From NCBI RefSeq assembly GCF_018861045.1, contig NZ_JAHKQJ010000009.1, positions 1 to 46,766 on the forward strand: a DNA stretch of 46,766 nucleotides, written 5' to 3'. The notes below the pieces were generated by a model that did not search any database, was not told where the DNA came from, and saw only the letters and a list, made by a program, of their open reading frames with translations. Positions 1-7,817 of the stretch are shown here, piece after piece (the first letter of the stretch is position 1; every line of letters starts with the position of its first letter). Made by a program: the position numbers and the translations under genes. Source of the DNA: Octadecabacter sp. B2R22. Its GTDB lineage: Bacteria; Pseudomonadota; Alphaproteobacteria; Rhodobacterales; Rhodobacteraceae.

Positions 1-315
1 GCGTTGGAAGACTGGATGCGCGACAATGCGGCCAGCGACGAAATCGTCGGTGGTGAAGGTGATGATGTGATGGCCGGCGGGTTTGGTTCGGACCTGTTCG
101 TGTTCCGCCAGGCGGATGCTGGCAGCGACGTTGTGCTTGATCTGGAAGCTTGGGATGGCATCGACATCACCGACTTCGAGTTCGGCGACCTTGCAACTGC
201 ACAAGCGGCCTTCACGCAAGACGGCACCGATGTGGTCTTTGCATCAGGCGACGTGGAAGTCGTCTTTGAAGGCACCGATCTGGCTGACTTCGATGACGGC
301 ATGCTGTTTGTTTAA
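1..315 (+). CDS. C-terminal end of a DUF4214/RTX-type exoprotein (5' truncated)
   Basis: The frame is open from base 1 and ends at a TAA at 313-315, so about 104 C-terminal residues are visible. They start with a short DW-containing helix (ALEDWM), then a glycine/aspartate-rich RTX-like stretch (VGGEGDDVMAGGFGSDLFVF), then an acidic beta-rich tail with LEAWDGIDITDF and a hydrophobic end. The same ~100-residue ending closes the genes at 15666-18221, 18272-20245 and 38492-42307, where it follows two DUF4214 units, so this is very probably the end of another member of that family. RTX-type C-termini are typical type I secretion substrates, so an extracellular location is inferred. The N-terminal passenger lies outside the window. 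The frame is compatible with the gene cut at the right end of the window. Confidence 0.85.
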   Translation, partial: ALEDWMRDNAASDEIVGGEGDDVMAGGFGSDLFVFRQADAGSDVVLDLEAWDGIDITDFEFGDLATAQAAFTQDGTDVVFASGDVEVVFEGTDLADFDDGMLFV

Positions 316-711
316 CGCGCTTATTTGGCAGGACACCTGCGTTTAAACGTCCGCCTAAGGGAATTGCGCCCTCGGTTCTTGACATAGGACTGAGGGTCGC
401 GCCTCAACCTTATTTGACATAATCATCATTATAGGACTTTTTGCCGATAATAGGCCCGATTCGCCCCCTATTTCGGCACATAGCCGCCACACCGCCGCTT
501 TTCTGAGCAGGTTGCCTAGAAATTAATTCGTAGTTAACAGGGATTTATGCCAGTCTCTGATCATGCGGTTACAAAACTGGCGCAAGGCAAGCGTGAGCTT
601 TATACCAGAAGTTGTAATGTTATTATCCGCATGTGATGCACGGCAAGTTTGAGTGTTCTTTTGGACCAGTTTTATGAGTTTTAAATTGCCGTACTGAAAG
701 GACTAAGTGGT
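316..711. other. 396-bp intergenic region
   Basis: No gene is visible here. It holds the hairpin at 366-400, two copies of TTGACATA (379-386 and 414-421) without a convincing -10 at normal spacing, and an imperfect inverted repeat (CGGCAAGTTT at 641-650 against AAATTGCCG at 683-691) just before the next gene. The promoter of the CapD-like gene should lie here but I cannot place it. Confidence 0.5.
366..400 (+). terminator. weak hairpin after the first exoprotein gene
   Basis: CCCTCGGT at 369-376 can pair with ACTGAGGG at 389-396 (8 bp with one G-T pair), with a further GCG/CGC around it. No clear T run follows, so this is only a possible terminator. Confidence 0.3.
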
Positions 712-2646
712 ATGCGACGTCGGACAATCAAGCACAAGCTTCTGAAACTGAACAAGAGATTGTCCCGCACCTTTGAGACAATGCCAAGAAGAATGAAGCT
801 TGGCATCCTGCTGCTCGTGGATATCCTTCTTGTGCCGATTGCCTGTGCGGTGCTGATCTTTGTCGCCGAGGACAGTTTCCGTGAACAGCTGGCTTTGGTT
901 GCTGTTTTGACAGTCGCAGGTGGCGCGGCCTCTCTCATCATGGGATTGCCGCGCATCAAATTGAAGACTTACGAACAAAACGGCATTCAGCGAACCGCTG
1001 GATATGGGGCCATTGTCGGCGTGACCGGAGTTATTGGGTCAATATTGCTATACGGCACTGTTGCTGATCCAATTTTCATTTTGAATGTGACGATGGCGAT
1101 TGTGATCCTGTCGGTGGCTGCGCGGTTTATCATGCGCAATATCCTGATCGCTATCTACATGCGTGGTCATGACAGACAACGGATCCTAATCTATGGGGCC
1201 GGCCAAACTGGCGTTCAACTTGCCGCCGCGCTCGACAAAGATGACGCCATCGAACCAGTTGCGTTCATTGACGACAACCCGACCCTTCAGAAAATCCTTG
1301 TTGCTGGCCTGCCCGTTCACTCCCCCGTTCGCATTGAGCAGATCATCACGAACTTGAGGGTCGACCGCGTTATTCTGGCAATGCCAGCGCAGAGCCGTCC
1401 ACGACAAGCGCGCCTGATCAAGTACCTCCAGTCGCTGAATTGCGAGGTCTCTGCCCTGCCTTCATTTGCTTCCCTCTTTGGCGCGACCCCACTTACGGAC
1501 AAATTGATTCCCACAAACCCAACTGATTTCCTGAATCGCGCAGATCTGGACGAAGACTTGGCGGGCAGTTCAGAAATCTATGCCGACAGCTGCGTTATGA
1601 TCACCGGTGCAGGTGGGTCGATCGGTTCGGAACTTGCACGTCAGGTCATAACCTGTCGCCCCAAATGCCTCGTTCTATTCGACGTGAGCGAGCATGCGCT
1701 CTACCAGCTTGATCGGGAACTGAACGACAACTCTGATGATGAACATTGCCCGATTATCCCGGTTTTGGGATCGGTGACAGACGCGCTCCATGTGCGTCGA
1801 ACCATTGCTGAGCACGGTGTGAACACGGTCCTACATGCCGCAGCGTATAAACATGTCCCGATGGTTGAAAAGAACCGCCTCGTCGGGCTTTATAACAACG
1901 TCATTGGCACCCAGACTGTAGCAAAAGCCGCGGGTGATGCTGGTGTCGACTCCTTTATTCTTGTCTCAACAGACAAAGCCGTTCAGCCCACGAACATCAT
2001 GGGCGCATCCAAACGGCTGGCAGAACTGCTGGTTCAAGATATTTCGACACGCACGCCCCAAACCCGCTTTTCAATCGTTCGATTTGGGAATGTTCTTGGC
2101 TCGTCGGGTTCCGTCATTCCGCTGTTTGACGAACAGATTGGACGCGGCGGCCCTGTGACGTTGACCCACGCCAAAGTCACGCGGTATTTCATGACCATCT
2201 CTGAGGCCGCAAGGCTGGTTCTGATGGTCGGTAGCCAGGCCCAGAAAACTGACCAACACGGCGAAATTTTTGTGTTGGACATGGGTGAGCCTGTCTCCAT
2301 CCGCGCCCTCGCCTGCCAGATGATCGAAGCGGCTGGGTATACGGTGTGCGACGCTGAAAATCCCGATGGTGACATTGAAATTCAGGAATGCGGCCTACGC
2401 CCCGGCGAGAAACTGCATGAAGTCTTGACGGTTGAAGGCAAGCCAATCACGGACACCGACCACCCAAAAATCAAACGTGTCCAAGAAGACCGCCTCGCGG
2501 AAATTGAAATCGCCTCTGCACTTCGCGCCTTGAACGAAGCCTTCGTTGAAGGGGACGAAGACATCGCGGTAGACATGCTGCGCCGCTGGGTGAAGCGCCC
2601 TGCCCTCGAACATGAAAGCTCGTCGTCTGCCCTCGCGTCGTTCTAG
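712..2646 (+). CDS. CapD/WbpM-family nucleotide-sugar 4,6-dehydratase/epimerase, membrane-bound long form
   Basis: At 644 residues this has the length of the membrane-bound long form of the family. The N-terminus (about residues 25-150) has four hydrophobic segments. A nucleotide-binding-like domain follows (YGAGQTG near residue 162), then an extended short-chain dehydrogenase domain from about 290 with the Rossmann motif GAGGSIGSE near 297. The active-site region STDKAVQPTNIMGASKR lies near 418; the usual Tyr is replaced by Met next to the Lys, as is normal for this subfamily. Family members convert UDP-N-acetylglucosamine-type sugars to 4-keto-6-deoxy sugars for capsule or O-antigen synthesis at the inner membrane. 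The start is preceded by AAGGA about 11 bases upstream. It converges on the polysaccharide export gene, which supports a role in exopolysaccharide synthesis. The exact substrate is not evident. Confidence 0.9.
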   Translation: MRRRTIKHKLLKLNKRLSRTFETMPRRMKLGILLLVDILLVPIACAVLIFVAEDSFREQLALVAVLTVAGGAASLIMGLPRIKLKTYEQNGIQRTAGYGAIVGVTGVIGSILLYGTVADPIFILNVTMAIVILSVAARFIMRNILIAIYMRGHDRQRILIYGAGQTGVQLAAALDKDDAIEPVAFIDDNPTLQKILVAGLPVHSPVRIEQIITNLRVDRVILAMPAQSRPRQARLIKYLQSLNCEVSALPSFASLFGATPLTDKLIPTNPTDFLNRADLDEDLAGSSEIYADSCVMITGAGGSIGSELARQVITCRPKCLVLFDVSEHALYQLDRELNDNSDDEHCPIIPVLGSVTDALHVRRTIAEHGVNTVLHAAAYKHVPMVEKNRLVGLYNNVIGTQTVAKAAGDAGVDSFILVSTDKAVQPTNIMGASKRLAELLVQDISTRTPQTRFSIVRFGNVLGSSGSVIPLFDEQIGRGGPVTLTHAKVTRYFMTISEAARLVLMVGSQAQKTDQHGEIFVLDMGEPVSIRALACQMIEAAGYTVCDAENPDGDIEIQECGLRPGEKLHEVLTVEGKPITDTDHPKIKRVQEDRLAEIEIASALRALNEAFVEGDEDIAVDMLRRWVKRPALEHESSSSALASF

Positions 2647-2726
2647 GCCCTTACCCTTTTACGTTTCAGCAAGGCGCTAATGGTCGTCGGACGATTCACG
2701 GAACTCTATAAGCTCCAAGGCCCGTC

Positions 2727-3839
2727 CTAGTTCAACTGGTTGTTTATCCCAAGGACAGAGCCAAACAATCCAAAGATCGACTGCACTGCCGTGACGGGGC
2801 TTTCTGCGACATAAACCAAGTCACCTGGCTGGATGATGAACTGGTCGGCCGAGAACAAGCCGTCAGCCGTCGTCAGATCGATTGTAAAGACGGTCCGTGG
2901 GTGATCGGGTCCAGACCTGTCAGCTGTTACAGCACGCGCAGGATAACGGCGCAAAATCAAGATTCCCTTGGCATCCGCACGCGACTCCGCGACCCCACCG
3001 ATGATCGTAAGGGCTTCTAGTGCCGTAACAGTGTCTTTCGTGAACGAATGCACCGCCTCAGTCCCTGACGCACCAAGCGAAAGGAAAATACGCTCATCTT
3101 CTTCGACAAAGACACGGTCGCGCGCATTCAGGGTCGTATTGAGCCGCGGTGTCCCCAACAAACGATCCGCGGAAACGCCATAAAGGGTGCCGTTGCGCTG
3201 CAATCGAACCTGCGGGTTGTTGAACGACGTCACAATCCCGCCGCCATCCGCGAGCAATTCCAAGATTGTGTAATTCGTATGGGGTAAAGTGACCTGCCCT
3301 GGGGCGCTCACACCGCTTACCAGCGTGACTTGCCGGTTTGGACCCTCAGTAAGCTCCAATTGGACCTGTGGCGACTGTAGTGCGCCCTCATATTCAGTCT
3401 CTATTCGCGCCCGAGCGCGATCAGGGCTCATACCGCTGACTTTGATGTCACCAACAAATGGCAGAAAAATCGTACCCGCCGCAGACACCGTGGTTTGTGG
3501 AAACGTTACAGACCGTTGGCCGGGGTTGGTCAAAAGGCCGTTTTCCTCTGTGCCCCAAATCGTAATGTCCAATCGATCGCCCGGCGTGACAATGCGGGTA
3601 TTGGGCTGATCAGCGGCTTCGATCCAACGCAAGTGTTCGTTGTCGATATCCGGCCAATGCAAGAACGTCGCAAGATTGTCGCGTGTGATTGGTTCAACTG
3701 CAAACTCAGGAACCACCTCTTCACCATTTTCTGAATTTGGAACGGCAAGAACCTCTGACTGCAGCCCTGCCCCTCTGGGGATCAGATCGCATCCAGACAG
3801 TAAAACAGCTCCACACAGCAGTAGACGGACGTTTAACAT
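2727..3839 (-). CDS. Wza/KpsD-family outer-membrane polysaccharide export lipoprotein
   Basis: The 370-residue product starts with a lipoprotein signal peptide: a hydrophobic stretch ending LLSGC, with Cys17 as the lipidated residue. The Poly_export domain spans roughly residues 80-165 (TPGDRLDITIWG, then GTIFLPFVGDIKVSG), followed by two SLBB-like beta-grasp segments (VSGVSAPGQV and LGASGTEAVHSF). Family members form the periplasmic/outer-membrane channel for capsule or exopolysaccharide. I chose the ATG at 3837-3839 because GGGGGA sits about 5 bases upstream and the signal peptide begins cleanly there; an in-frame ATG at 3860 would add seven charged residues. It would be the OPX partner of the KpsM, KpsE and KpsT homologues found 8-11 kb away. 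Confidence 0.92.
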   Translation of the reverse strand: MLNVRLLLCGAVLLSGCDLIPRGAGLQSEVLAVPNSENGEEVVPEFAVEPITRDNLATFLHWPDIDNEHLRWIEAADQPNTRIVTPGDRLDITIWGTEENGLLTNPGQRSVTFPQTTVSAAGTIFLPFVGDIKVSGMSPDRARARIETEYEGALQSPQVQLELTEGPNRQVTLVSGVSAPGQVTLPHTNYTILELLADGGGIVTSFNNPQVRLQRNGTLYGVSADRLLGTPRLNTTLNARDRVFVEEDERIFLSLGASGTEAVHSFTKDTVTALEALTIIGGVAESRADAKGILILRRYPARAVTADRSGPDHPRTVFTIDLTTADGLFSADQFIIQPGDLVYVAESPVTAVQSIFGLFGSVLGINNQLN

Positions 3840-3932
3840 TTGTTTCCCCCGGTTGGGCATAAATAGCGCCCTTCGTCTTTAAGACGCAACCCTAACGAGC
3901 CTGCGCGTTGTTTGGCGATGGACAGCCACCTG

Positions 3933-4676
3933 CTAGTCCATAGAAATGAGTCGTATCCCCTTAATCGATCGATCTTGGGCAATTGCGGCCGACAAAAGCC
4001 GCGTGTGTAGATGTGTCTCGATATAACTGGCCGAAAAACTGCTGGGCGCCGCAAGCACCAAGTGGTCCCCATCGCGATCCACATAAGCAAGCGCGCTCAA
4101 CCATGCGGCATAGACCGCTGGGTCCTGTGCCTTCATCTCTGACGCGATTGCAGGCCAAATTGTGCCATCCTGTGCTGGAACAGTGTCTGTTCCAGTATGC
4201 AGCGGCACAACGTTGCTTTGAATTTCGTCTGATGGTTCGGGCGCACCCGCCATTCGGGCTGCGAAGTCAGGACCGACCGCATCCCAATGGCCAATCGTAT
4301 CCCTTAATATATCCGCAAACTGAATTCTGTGTTGCGTAACGCGCCCTCGGGTCGCGGCCTTCTGGACTGAAATCCAGTTAATGCTCCGCATCAGTCCGAT
4401 TTCGCGTTTTGCAGTTCGCTCGGTCACGCCCCACATCCGCGCCAGTTCTTTGACCCCGACGCTGAAGAACCCCGACTTCCAATTGAACCGCGCCGTAATG
4501 ACCAGTGAAAGTCGCAGCGCCAGTCGGCCCTGCGTTCCGTTGTTCTGTGCCGCAAGTGCAAGAAGGGCCGTTAGAACATCATACTTGAGAGATGCTGATC
4601 CCGGCCCTGCAAATTTGTAATCTGCAGCTAAACCGCCCTGCCCTAACCTTGATTGTCGGTCGTTAGTGATTTCCAT
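3933..4676 (-). CDS. plasmid replication initiator with DnaA domain-I-like C-terminus
   Basis: The 247-residue protein has a winged-helix-like segment at about residues 80-125 (VGVKELARMWGVTERTAKREIG). Its C-terminal ~80 residues, from about 165, resemble the DnaA N-terminal domain: a WLSAL helix, LVLAAPSSFSASYIETHLHTRLL, and a final beta strand. No AAA+ ATPase and no DnaA DNA-binding domain IV are present. Together with the divergent parAB genes this identifies a plasmid replication initiator of the kind found on Rhodobacterales extrachromosomal elements (RepA-type or DnaA-like-type; I cannot decide the class by eye). The ATG has AACGAGG a few bases upstream. A perfect inverted repeat at 4695-4712, just upstream of the start, is a plausible autoregulatory site. 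The DnaA-like domain may recruit the helicase or host DnaA; this is inferred from the fold similarity. Confidence 0.82.
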   Translation of the reverse strand: MEITNDRQSRLGQGGLAADYKFAGPGSASLKYDVLTALLALAAQNNGTQGRLALRLSLVITARFNWKSGFFSVGVKELARMWGVTERTAKREIGLMRSINWISVQKAATRGRVTQHRIQFADILRDTIGHWDAVGPDFAARMAGAPEPSDEIQSNVVPLHTGTDTVPAQDGTIWPAIASEMKAQDPAVYAAWLSALAYVDRDGDHLVLAAPSSFSASYIETHLHTRLLSAAIAQDRSIKGIRLISMD

Positions 4677-4694
4677 GCCCGCCTCGTTTGCTCA

Positions 4695-4712
4695 ATGGTT
4701 ACTGCTAACCAT
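4695..4712. promoter_or_regulatory. inverted repeat upstream of the initiator gene (possible operator)
   Basis: ATGGTTA-CTGC-TAACCAT is a perfect 7-bp inverted repeat with a 4-base spacer, ending 18 bases upstream of the initiator ATG. Its position suits binding of the initiator's winged helix to its own promoter. This is inference from position and symmetry only. Confidence 0.45.
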
Positions 4713-4734
4713 GCGGAGGCTGCCTTTTGTTTTC

Positions 4735-4749
4735 ACTGAGAGACTCAGT
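4735..4749. repeat. short palindrome in the origin region
   Basis: ACTGAG-AGA-CTCAGT is a perfect 6-bp inverted repeat with a 3-base spacer, between the candidate operator and the GGGGGACA repeats. Confidence 0.35.
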
Positions 4750-4867
4750 TTAGGCGTTATTCCCGACCGCCCCCTGATTTGCGTTGGAAAAGGGCATCAT
4801 GTCAAGGATTCGCTCCTTTCTCCCCCAGCCTCTTTCAAACTAACTAAAGAAAAAATGGTATCAAAGG

Positions 4868-4951
4868 TATAGGGGGACATGTAGGATGACACCCTATTGC
4901 CCGTAGATGTCCCCCCAAAGTATTCCAAAGCCAGTCTCGTGTCCCCCTATA
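4868..4951. repeat. GGGGGACA repeats (iteron-like, inverted)
   Basis: TATAGGGGGACA at 4868-4879 recurs as its exact reverse complement TGTCCCCCTATA at 4940-4951. A third, shorter copy TGTCCCCC lies between them at 4908-4915. The arrangement next to the initiator gene suggests initiator-binding sites, but only three copies with uneven spacing are present. Confidence 0.45.
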
Positions 4952-5025
4952 TCTAGTCGATACTGTCTGGGGTTCTGCCGCATCCGATTCGGTGGGCGGC
5001 TGAGGCGCTTGGCTTACCTGTGCTG

Positions 5026-5045
5026 ACCTTATCCGCGGATAAGGT
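5026..5045. other. parS-like palindrome, copy 1
   Basis: ACCTTATCCGCGGATAAGGT is a perfect 20-bp palindrome. It lies 88 bases upstream of the preferred parA start and is identical to copies at 6112, 6433 and 7586. Four identical palindromes confined to the parAB locus point to the ParB-binding centromere; this copy may also act as an operator for parAB. Confidence 0.8.
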
Positions 5046-5133
5046 TGATTAGATTACATGAATAACATTCTCGACAAAAAGTGCAAATTGGGCGTAAATG
5101 CAGAAAAACCACGAAACAACGTCCGAGGCAAAA

Positions 5134-6477
5134 ATGCTGAATCACCGCGATCTACAAGAAATGCAGTCGAGATCCCTGAAGATGCAGGGTTGGATTCGCC
5201 AGCAGACCTTCTCTCCGGAGAACGTTAAAACCCTCCGGCGGTTCTCCTCATGGGAGGTTTCGGAGCTCATCTTGGGGATTAATCAGTCGACCTTTCGCGG
5301 CAAGCTTGCGGCGGACCCTTCACTGCCAGCGGGTCTTGTTGAACCCGACGGGCGCCAGCGTTGGTTTACCCTTGATGAGGTGAACATCTTACGTCGTAAG
5401 ATCCGCCAACGTGGGAAGCCTTTGACCCCTCCCCGTCCTGCTGGTCGCGCAATCAGAACCGCAATCGCAAATTTCAAAGGCGGCGCCGGAAAGTCGACTG
5501 TTGCGCAGCACTTTGCACACGCGGCCGCGCTTGATGGGTATCGCGTCTTGTGTGTTGATTTCGACCCTCAAGCCACGCTTAGTCACTCAATGGGTCTGAC
5601 GGATGTGAGTGAGGAGAACACGGTTTGGGGGATTATGGCCCGTGACCTGATCCGCCAGACCGAAGAGCAAAATGCCATGCCGCAAGGTGCTGCAAGCGGG
5701 GCCGCCCTGCCCCAGCGTTCAATCCCTTCGTCAATCACATCTTTGGGCCTGCAAGATTTGCGCGTGTCTGATTTCATTCAGCCGACGAACTGGCCGACGA
5801 TCGATCTGATCCCGTCCTGTGCGAACGCGGCCTTTGTGGAATTCGCCTCTGCGCAATATCGACACTTGAATCCTGAATGGTCCTTCTTTGCGGCGGTGTC
5901 GCGGTTCCTTGATCAGTTGCCGGACGATCAATGGGACCTGATTTTCTTCGATTGCCCGCCGGCGATTGGGTATCAATCCATGAACGCCGTCTTTGCGGCT
6001 GACGTTCTTTATATTCCATCAGGCCCTGGGTACTGGGAGTACGACAGCACGACATCATTTATCGGTCAGCTGGCCGAGGCGCTGGAAGATTTGTCGCAAG
6101 GGTTTGGGGATACCTTATCCGCGGATAAGGTTAGGTTGCCGAAAGAATTCTACGATGTCCGCTTTTTGCTTACGCGGTTTGAATCCGGCAATGATTTGCA
6201 CCGTGCGATGCGGGAAGCATTTGGTAAGGTTTTCGGTGAAAAACTTGCAGAGCACCCCGTAGAAATGACGCGCGCTGTTGAGCAATCCGGTCGGTTCCTG
6301 AGTTCCATTTACGAAATGGATTATCGGGACATGACTCGGGAAACTTGGCGGCGCGCCCGCGCTAGTTTTGATCGCGCCTATGGGGAGTTCAGAGAAGTGA
6401 TCCTTCCGCATTGGGAGGCAATGTCCGAAGAAACCTTATCCGCGGATAAGGTCGAACGTGAGGGAGAGAACACATGA
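5134..6477 (+). CDS. parA: ParA-type plasmid partition ATPase
   Basis: The 447-residue protein has a MerR-like helix-turn-helix region at about residues 35-85 (SSWEVSELILGINQSTFR, then RWFTLDEVNILRR). A deviant Walker ATPase follows: Walker A FKGGAGKST near residue 115, DFDPQATLS near 141, and Walker B LIFFDCPPAIG near 267. The DNA-binding N-terminus makes it a long type-Ia-like ParA, which usually represses its own operon as well as moving the plasmid. The ATG at 5134 is preferred because GAGG lies five bases upstream; an ATG at 5098 lacks a clear ribosome-binding site. The stop overlaps the parB start (ATGA). Two parS-like palindromes lie inside the frame and are read both times as TLSADKV, once near residue 330 and once in the last ~15 codons. 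Confidence 0.93.
   Translation: MLNHRDLQEMQSRSLKMQGWIRQQTFSPENVKTLRRFSSWEVSELILGINQSTFRGKLAADPSLPAGLVEPDGRQRWFTLDEVNILRRKIRQRGKPLTPPRPAGRAIRTAIANFKGGAGKSTVAQHFAHAAALDGYRVLCVDFDPQATLSHSMGLTDVSEENTVWGIMARDLIRQTEEQNAMPQGAASGAALPQRSIPSSITSLGLQDLRVSDFIQPTNWPTIDLIPSCANAAFVEFASAQYRHLNPEWSFFAAVSRFLDQLPDDQWDLIFFDCPPAIGYQSMNAVFAADVLYIPSGPGYWEYDSTTSFIGQLAEALEDLSQGFGDTLSADKVRLPKEFYDVRFLLTRFESGNDLHRAMREAFGKVFGEKLAEHPVEMTRAVEQSGRFLSSIYEMDYRDMTRETWRRARASFDRAYGEFREVILPHWEAMSEETLSADKVEREGENT
6112..6131. other. parS-like palindrome, copy 2 (inside parA)
   Basis: This is an exact copy of the 20-bp palindrome within the parA coding region, translated as TLSADKV. The Leu codon is TTA, uncommon in the surrounding genes, which suggests the sequence is kept for its DNA function. 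Confidence 0.8.
6433..6452. other. parS-like palindrome, copy 3 (3' end of parA)
   Basis: This exact copy of the 20-bp palindrome lies 25 bases before the end of parA, in the same frame as copy 2 and again encoding TLSADKV. Confidence 0.8.
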
Positions 6478-7583
6478 GCCGGAAACGTCGTGTATTTGAT
6501 ATCGACCTGCCAGATGATGCAGACGTCGATCCGCAGAGCCCAAAAGAAAACCCGACGCGACGCGGGCCAATGGCCAGCGCAATCTCCGAGAATGCGGATG
6601 CGTTGCGTGCGCGCAAACAGGCGGCTGATGCGATCCGCGACGAGAATGATGCCTTGGCCCATGAGTTCGTCGCCAAACGGGAGGCGGGAGGCGTTGTCCT
6701 TGATGTGCCTTTGGAAGACGTCCATACCTTCATGCTCGTACGTGACCGGATGCCAGGCGATGATCTGGAACTTGAAAGCCTTGTTACCTCGATCAGGGAG
6801 TTGGGTCTTTCCAATCCGATCCGGCTCCTGAAGCGCCCTGACGGGACAGGATATGAGTTGGTGCAGGGGTACCGACGTCTCAGCGCATATAAAGCGCTGC
6901 TCGAAGAAACGGGCGATAATCAGTGGGGCGCTGTTCCTGCTCTTGTTCTGTCGGGGGGCGATGACATCGGTGGTCTGTATCGCCGGATGGTCGATGAGAA
7001 CGTCATCCGTAAGGATCTGTCGTTTGCAGAAATGGCCCGGGCGGCCCAGACCTATGCGGCTGATCCCGCGACGGAAGCGGGGGATCTGGGGGCGGCCGTG
7101 GCTGCACTGTTCCAATCTGCGCCTTATTCCAAGCGCAGCTACATTCGCTCCTTTGCGTTTCTTCTGGACCAAATCGGAGAGGCTCTTGCGTACCCGACGG
7201 AAATCCCGCGGGCTTTGGGGGTTACGGTGGCACGTGCATTAAAGGACCGCCCCGAGATCAAGGCGCGCATCAGAGATGACCTGAAAGACTGGGATATGCG
7301 CGGCGTTCTGGATGAGCTGGACGTCCTGCGCCGCCATTCGGGGCAAGAGGCGATCGACGTTGGCGGTGACCCCGATGAGGTCGCTGCGGTGGCCAAATCC
7401 AAACGGGGGGCAGCTGATCCATCCAAGACAAAGACGACGTTCGATATCCGCACCAGCGCGGGTCGGGTGAAGTGTACGGCGGGTGTTGGGCGGCTGGAAA
7501 TCAAGGTGGATCGAGACTTTTCGACGATTGACCGTGCGCAACTTGAGCGAGCGATTGCCGGTCTTGTGGATGGGTTAGGGTAG
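6474..7583 (+). CDS. parB: ParB-type plasmid partition protein
   Basis: The 369-residue product begins with a basic tail (MSRKRRVFD). The ParB nuclease-like domain lies at about residues 78-165, with the CTP-binding box recognisable as VQGYRRLSAYKAL near 136. A helix-turn-helix region follows (ENVIRKDLSFAEMARAAQTY, near 175-195), and a short C-terminal segment suited to dimerisation closes it. ParB proteins bind parS, spread on DNA and stimulate ParA. Its ATG overlaps the parA stop by four bases, so the two are translationally coupled. The likely binding sites are the four identical 20-bp palindromes at 5026, 6112, 6433 and 7586, the last starting three bases after the parB stop codon. Confidence 0.93.
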   Translation: MSRKRRVFDIDLPDDADVDPQSPKENPTRRGPMASAISENADALRARKQAADAIRDENDALAHEFVAKREAGGVVLDVPLEDVHTFMLVRDRMPGDDLELESLVTSIRELGLSNPIRLLKRPDGTGYELVQGYRRLSAYKALLEETGDNQWGAVPALVLSGGDDIGGLYRRMVDENVIRKDLSFAEMARAAQTYAADPATEAGDLGAAVAALFQSAPYSKRSYIRSFAFLLDQIGEALAYPTEIPRALGVTVARALKDRPEIKARIRDDLKDWDMRGVLDELDVLRRHSGQEAIDVGGDPDEVAAVAKSKRGAADPSKTKTTFDIRTSAGRVKCTAGVGRLEIKVDRDFSTIDRAQLERAIAGLVDGLG

Positions 7584-7585
7584 GG

Positions 7586-7605
7586 ACCTTATCCGCGGAT
7601 AAGGT
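7586..7605. other. parS-like palindrome, copy 4
   Basis: This exact copy of the 20-bp palindrome begins three bases after the parB stop. With copy 1 it brackets the operon. The remaining gap to 7817 is AT-rich around 7645-7685 and holds no gene I can support. Confidence 0.8.
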
Positions 7606-7817
7606 TGGCGAGTGGGTGTTAGGTTGATTTTCTGAGAGGGCGAAAATTTTTATGTTTTATATCAAAGGCTTATACTTATTTTGCATTGCTAGGTGTCCTG
7701 AGAGTGGCTTATTTTCTTGGGGCGTGGACTAGCGGAAAACACCTGTCTCTTGTTGGTTCGATGTATTATCAGAAACCGCAGCAAGAGGGCCGCTAGGGTA
7801 AGATTGAAGGGAAGTGG

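Larger units (their letters stand above)
4677..5133. other. candidate replication origin and divergent promoter region
   Basis: This 457-bp gap separates the divergent initiator gene and parA. It contains a perfect inverted repeat at 4695-4712, another at 4735-4749, an A-rich stretch around 4840-4865, the GGGGGACA motif three times (4872-4879 forward, 4908-4915 and 4940-4947 reversed), and one parS-like palindrome at 5026-5045. A cluster of repeats next to an initiator gene is the usual layout of a plasmid origin. The exact origin is not demonstrable from sequence alone. Confidence 0.6.

Noticed and set aside
379-421. Two TTGACATA motifs as a promoter pair
   Set aside because: Neither has a -10-like hexamer at 16-18 bases, so a promoter call would be guesswork.
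6378-7172. 264-codon open frame antisense to parB
   Set aside because: parB on the other strand has clear domains and coupling to parA; the antisense product has no motifs.
7652-7732. 26-codon ATG frame in the gap after parB
   Set aside because: No ribosome-binding site, AT-rich, and no feature that supports translation.
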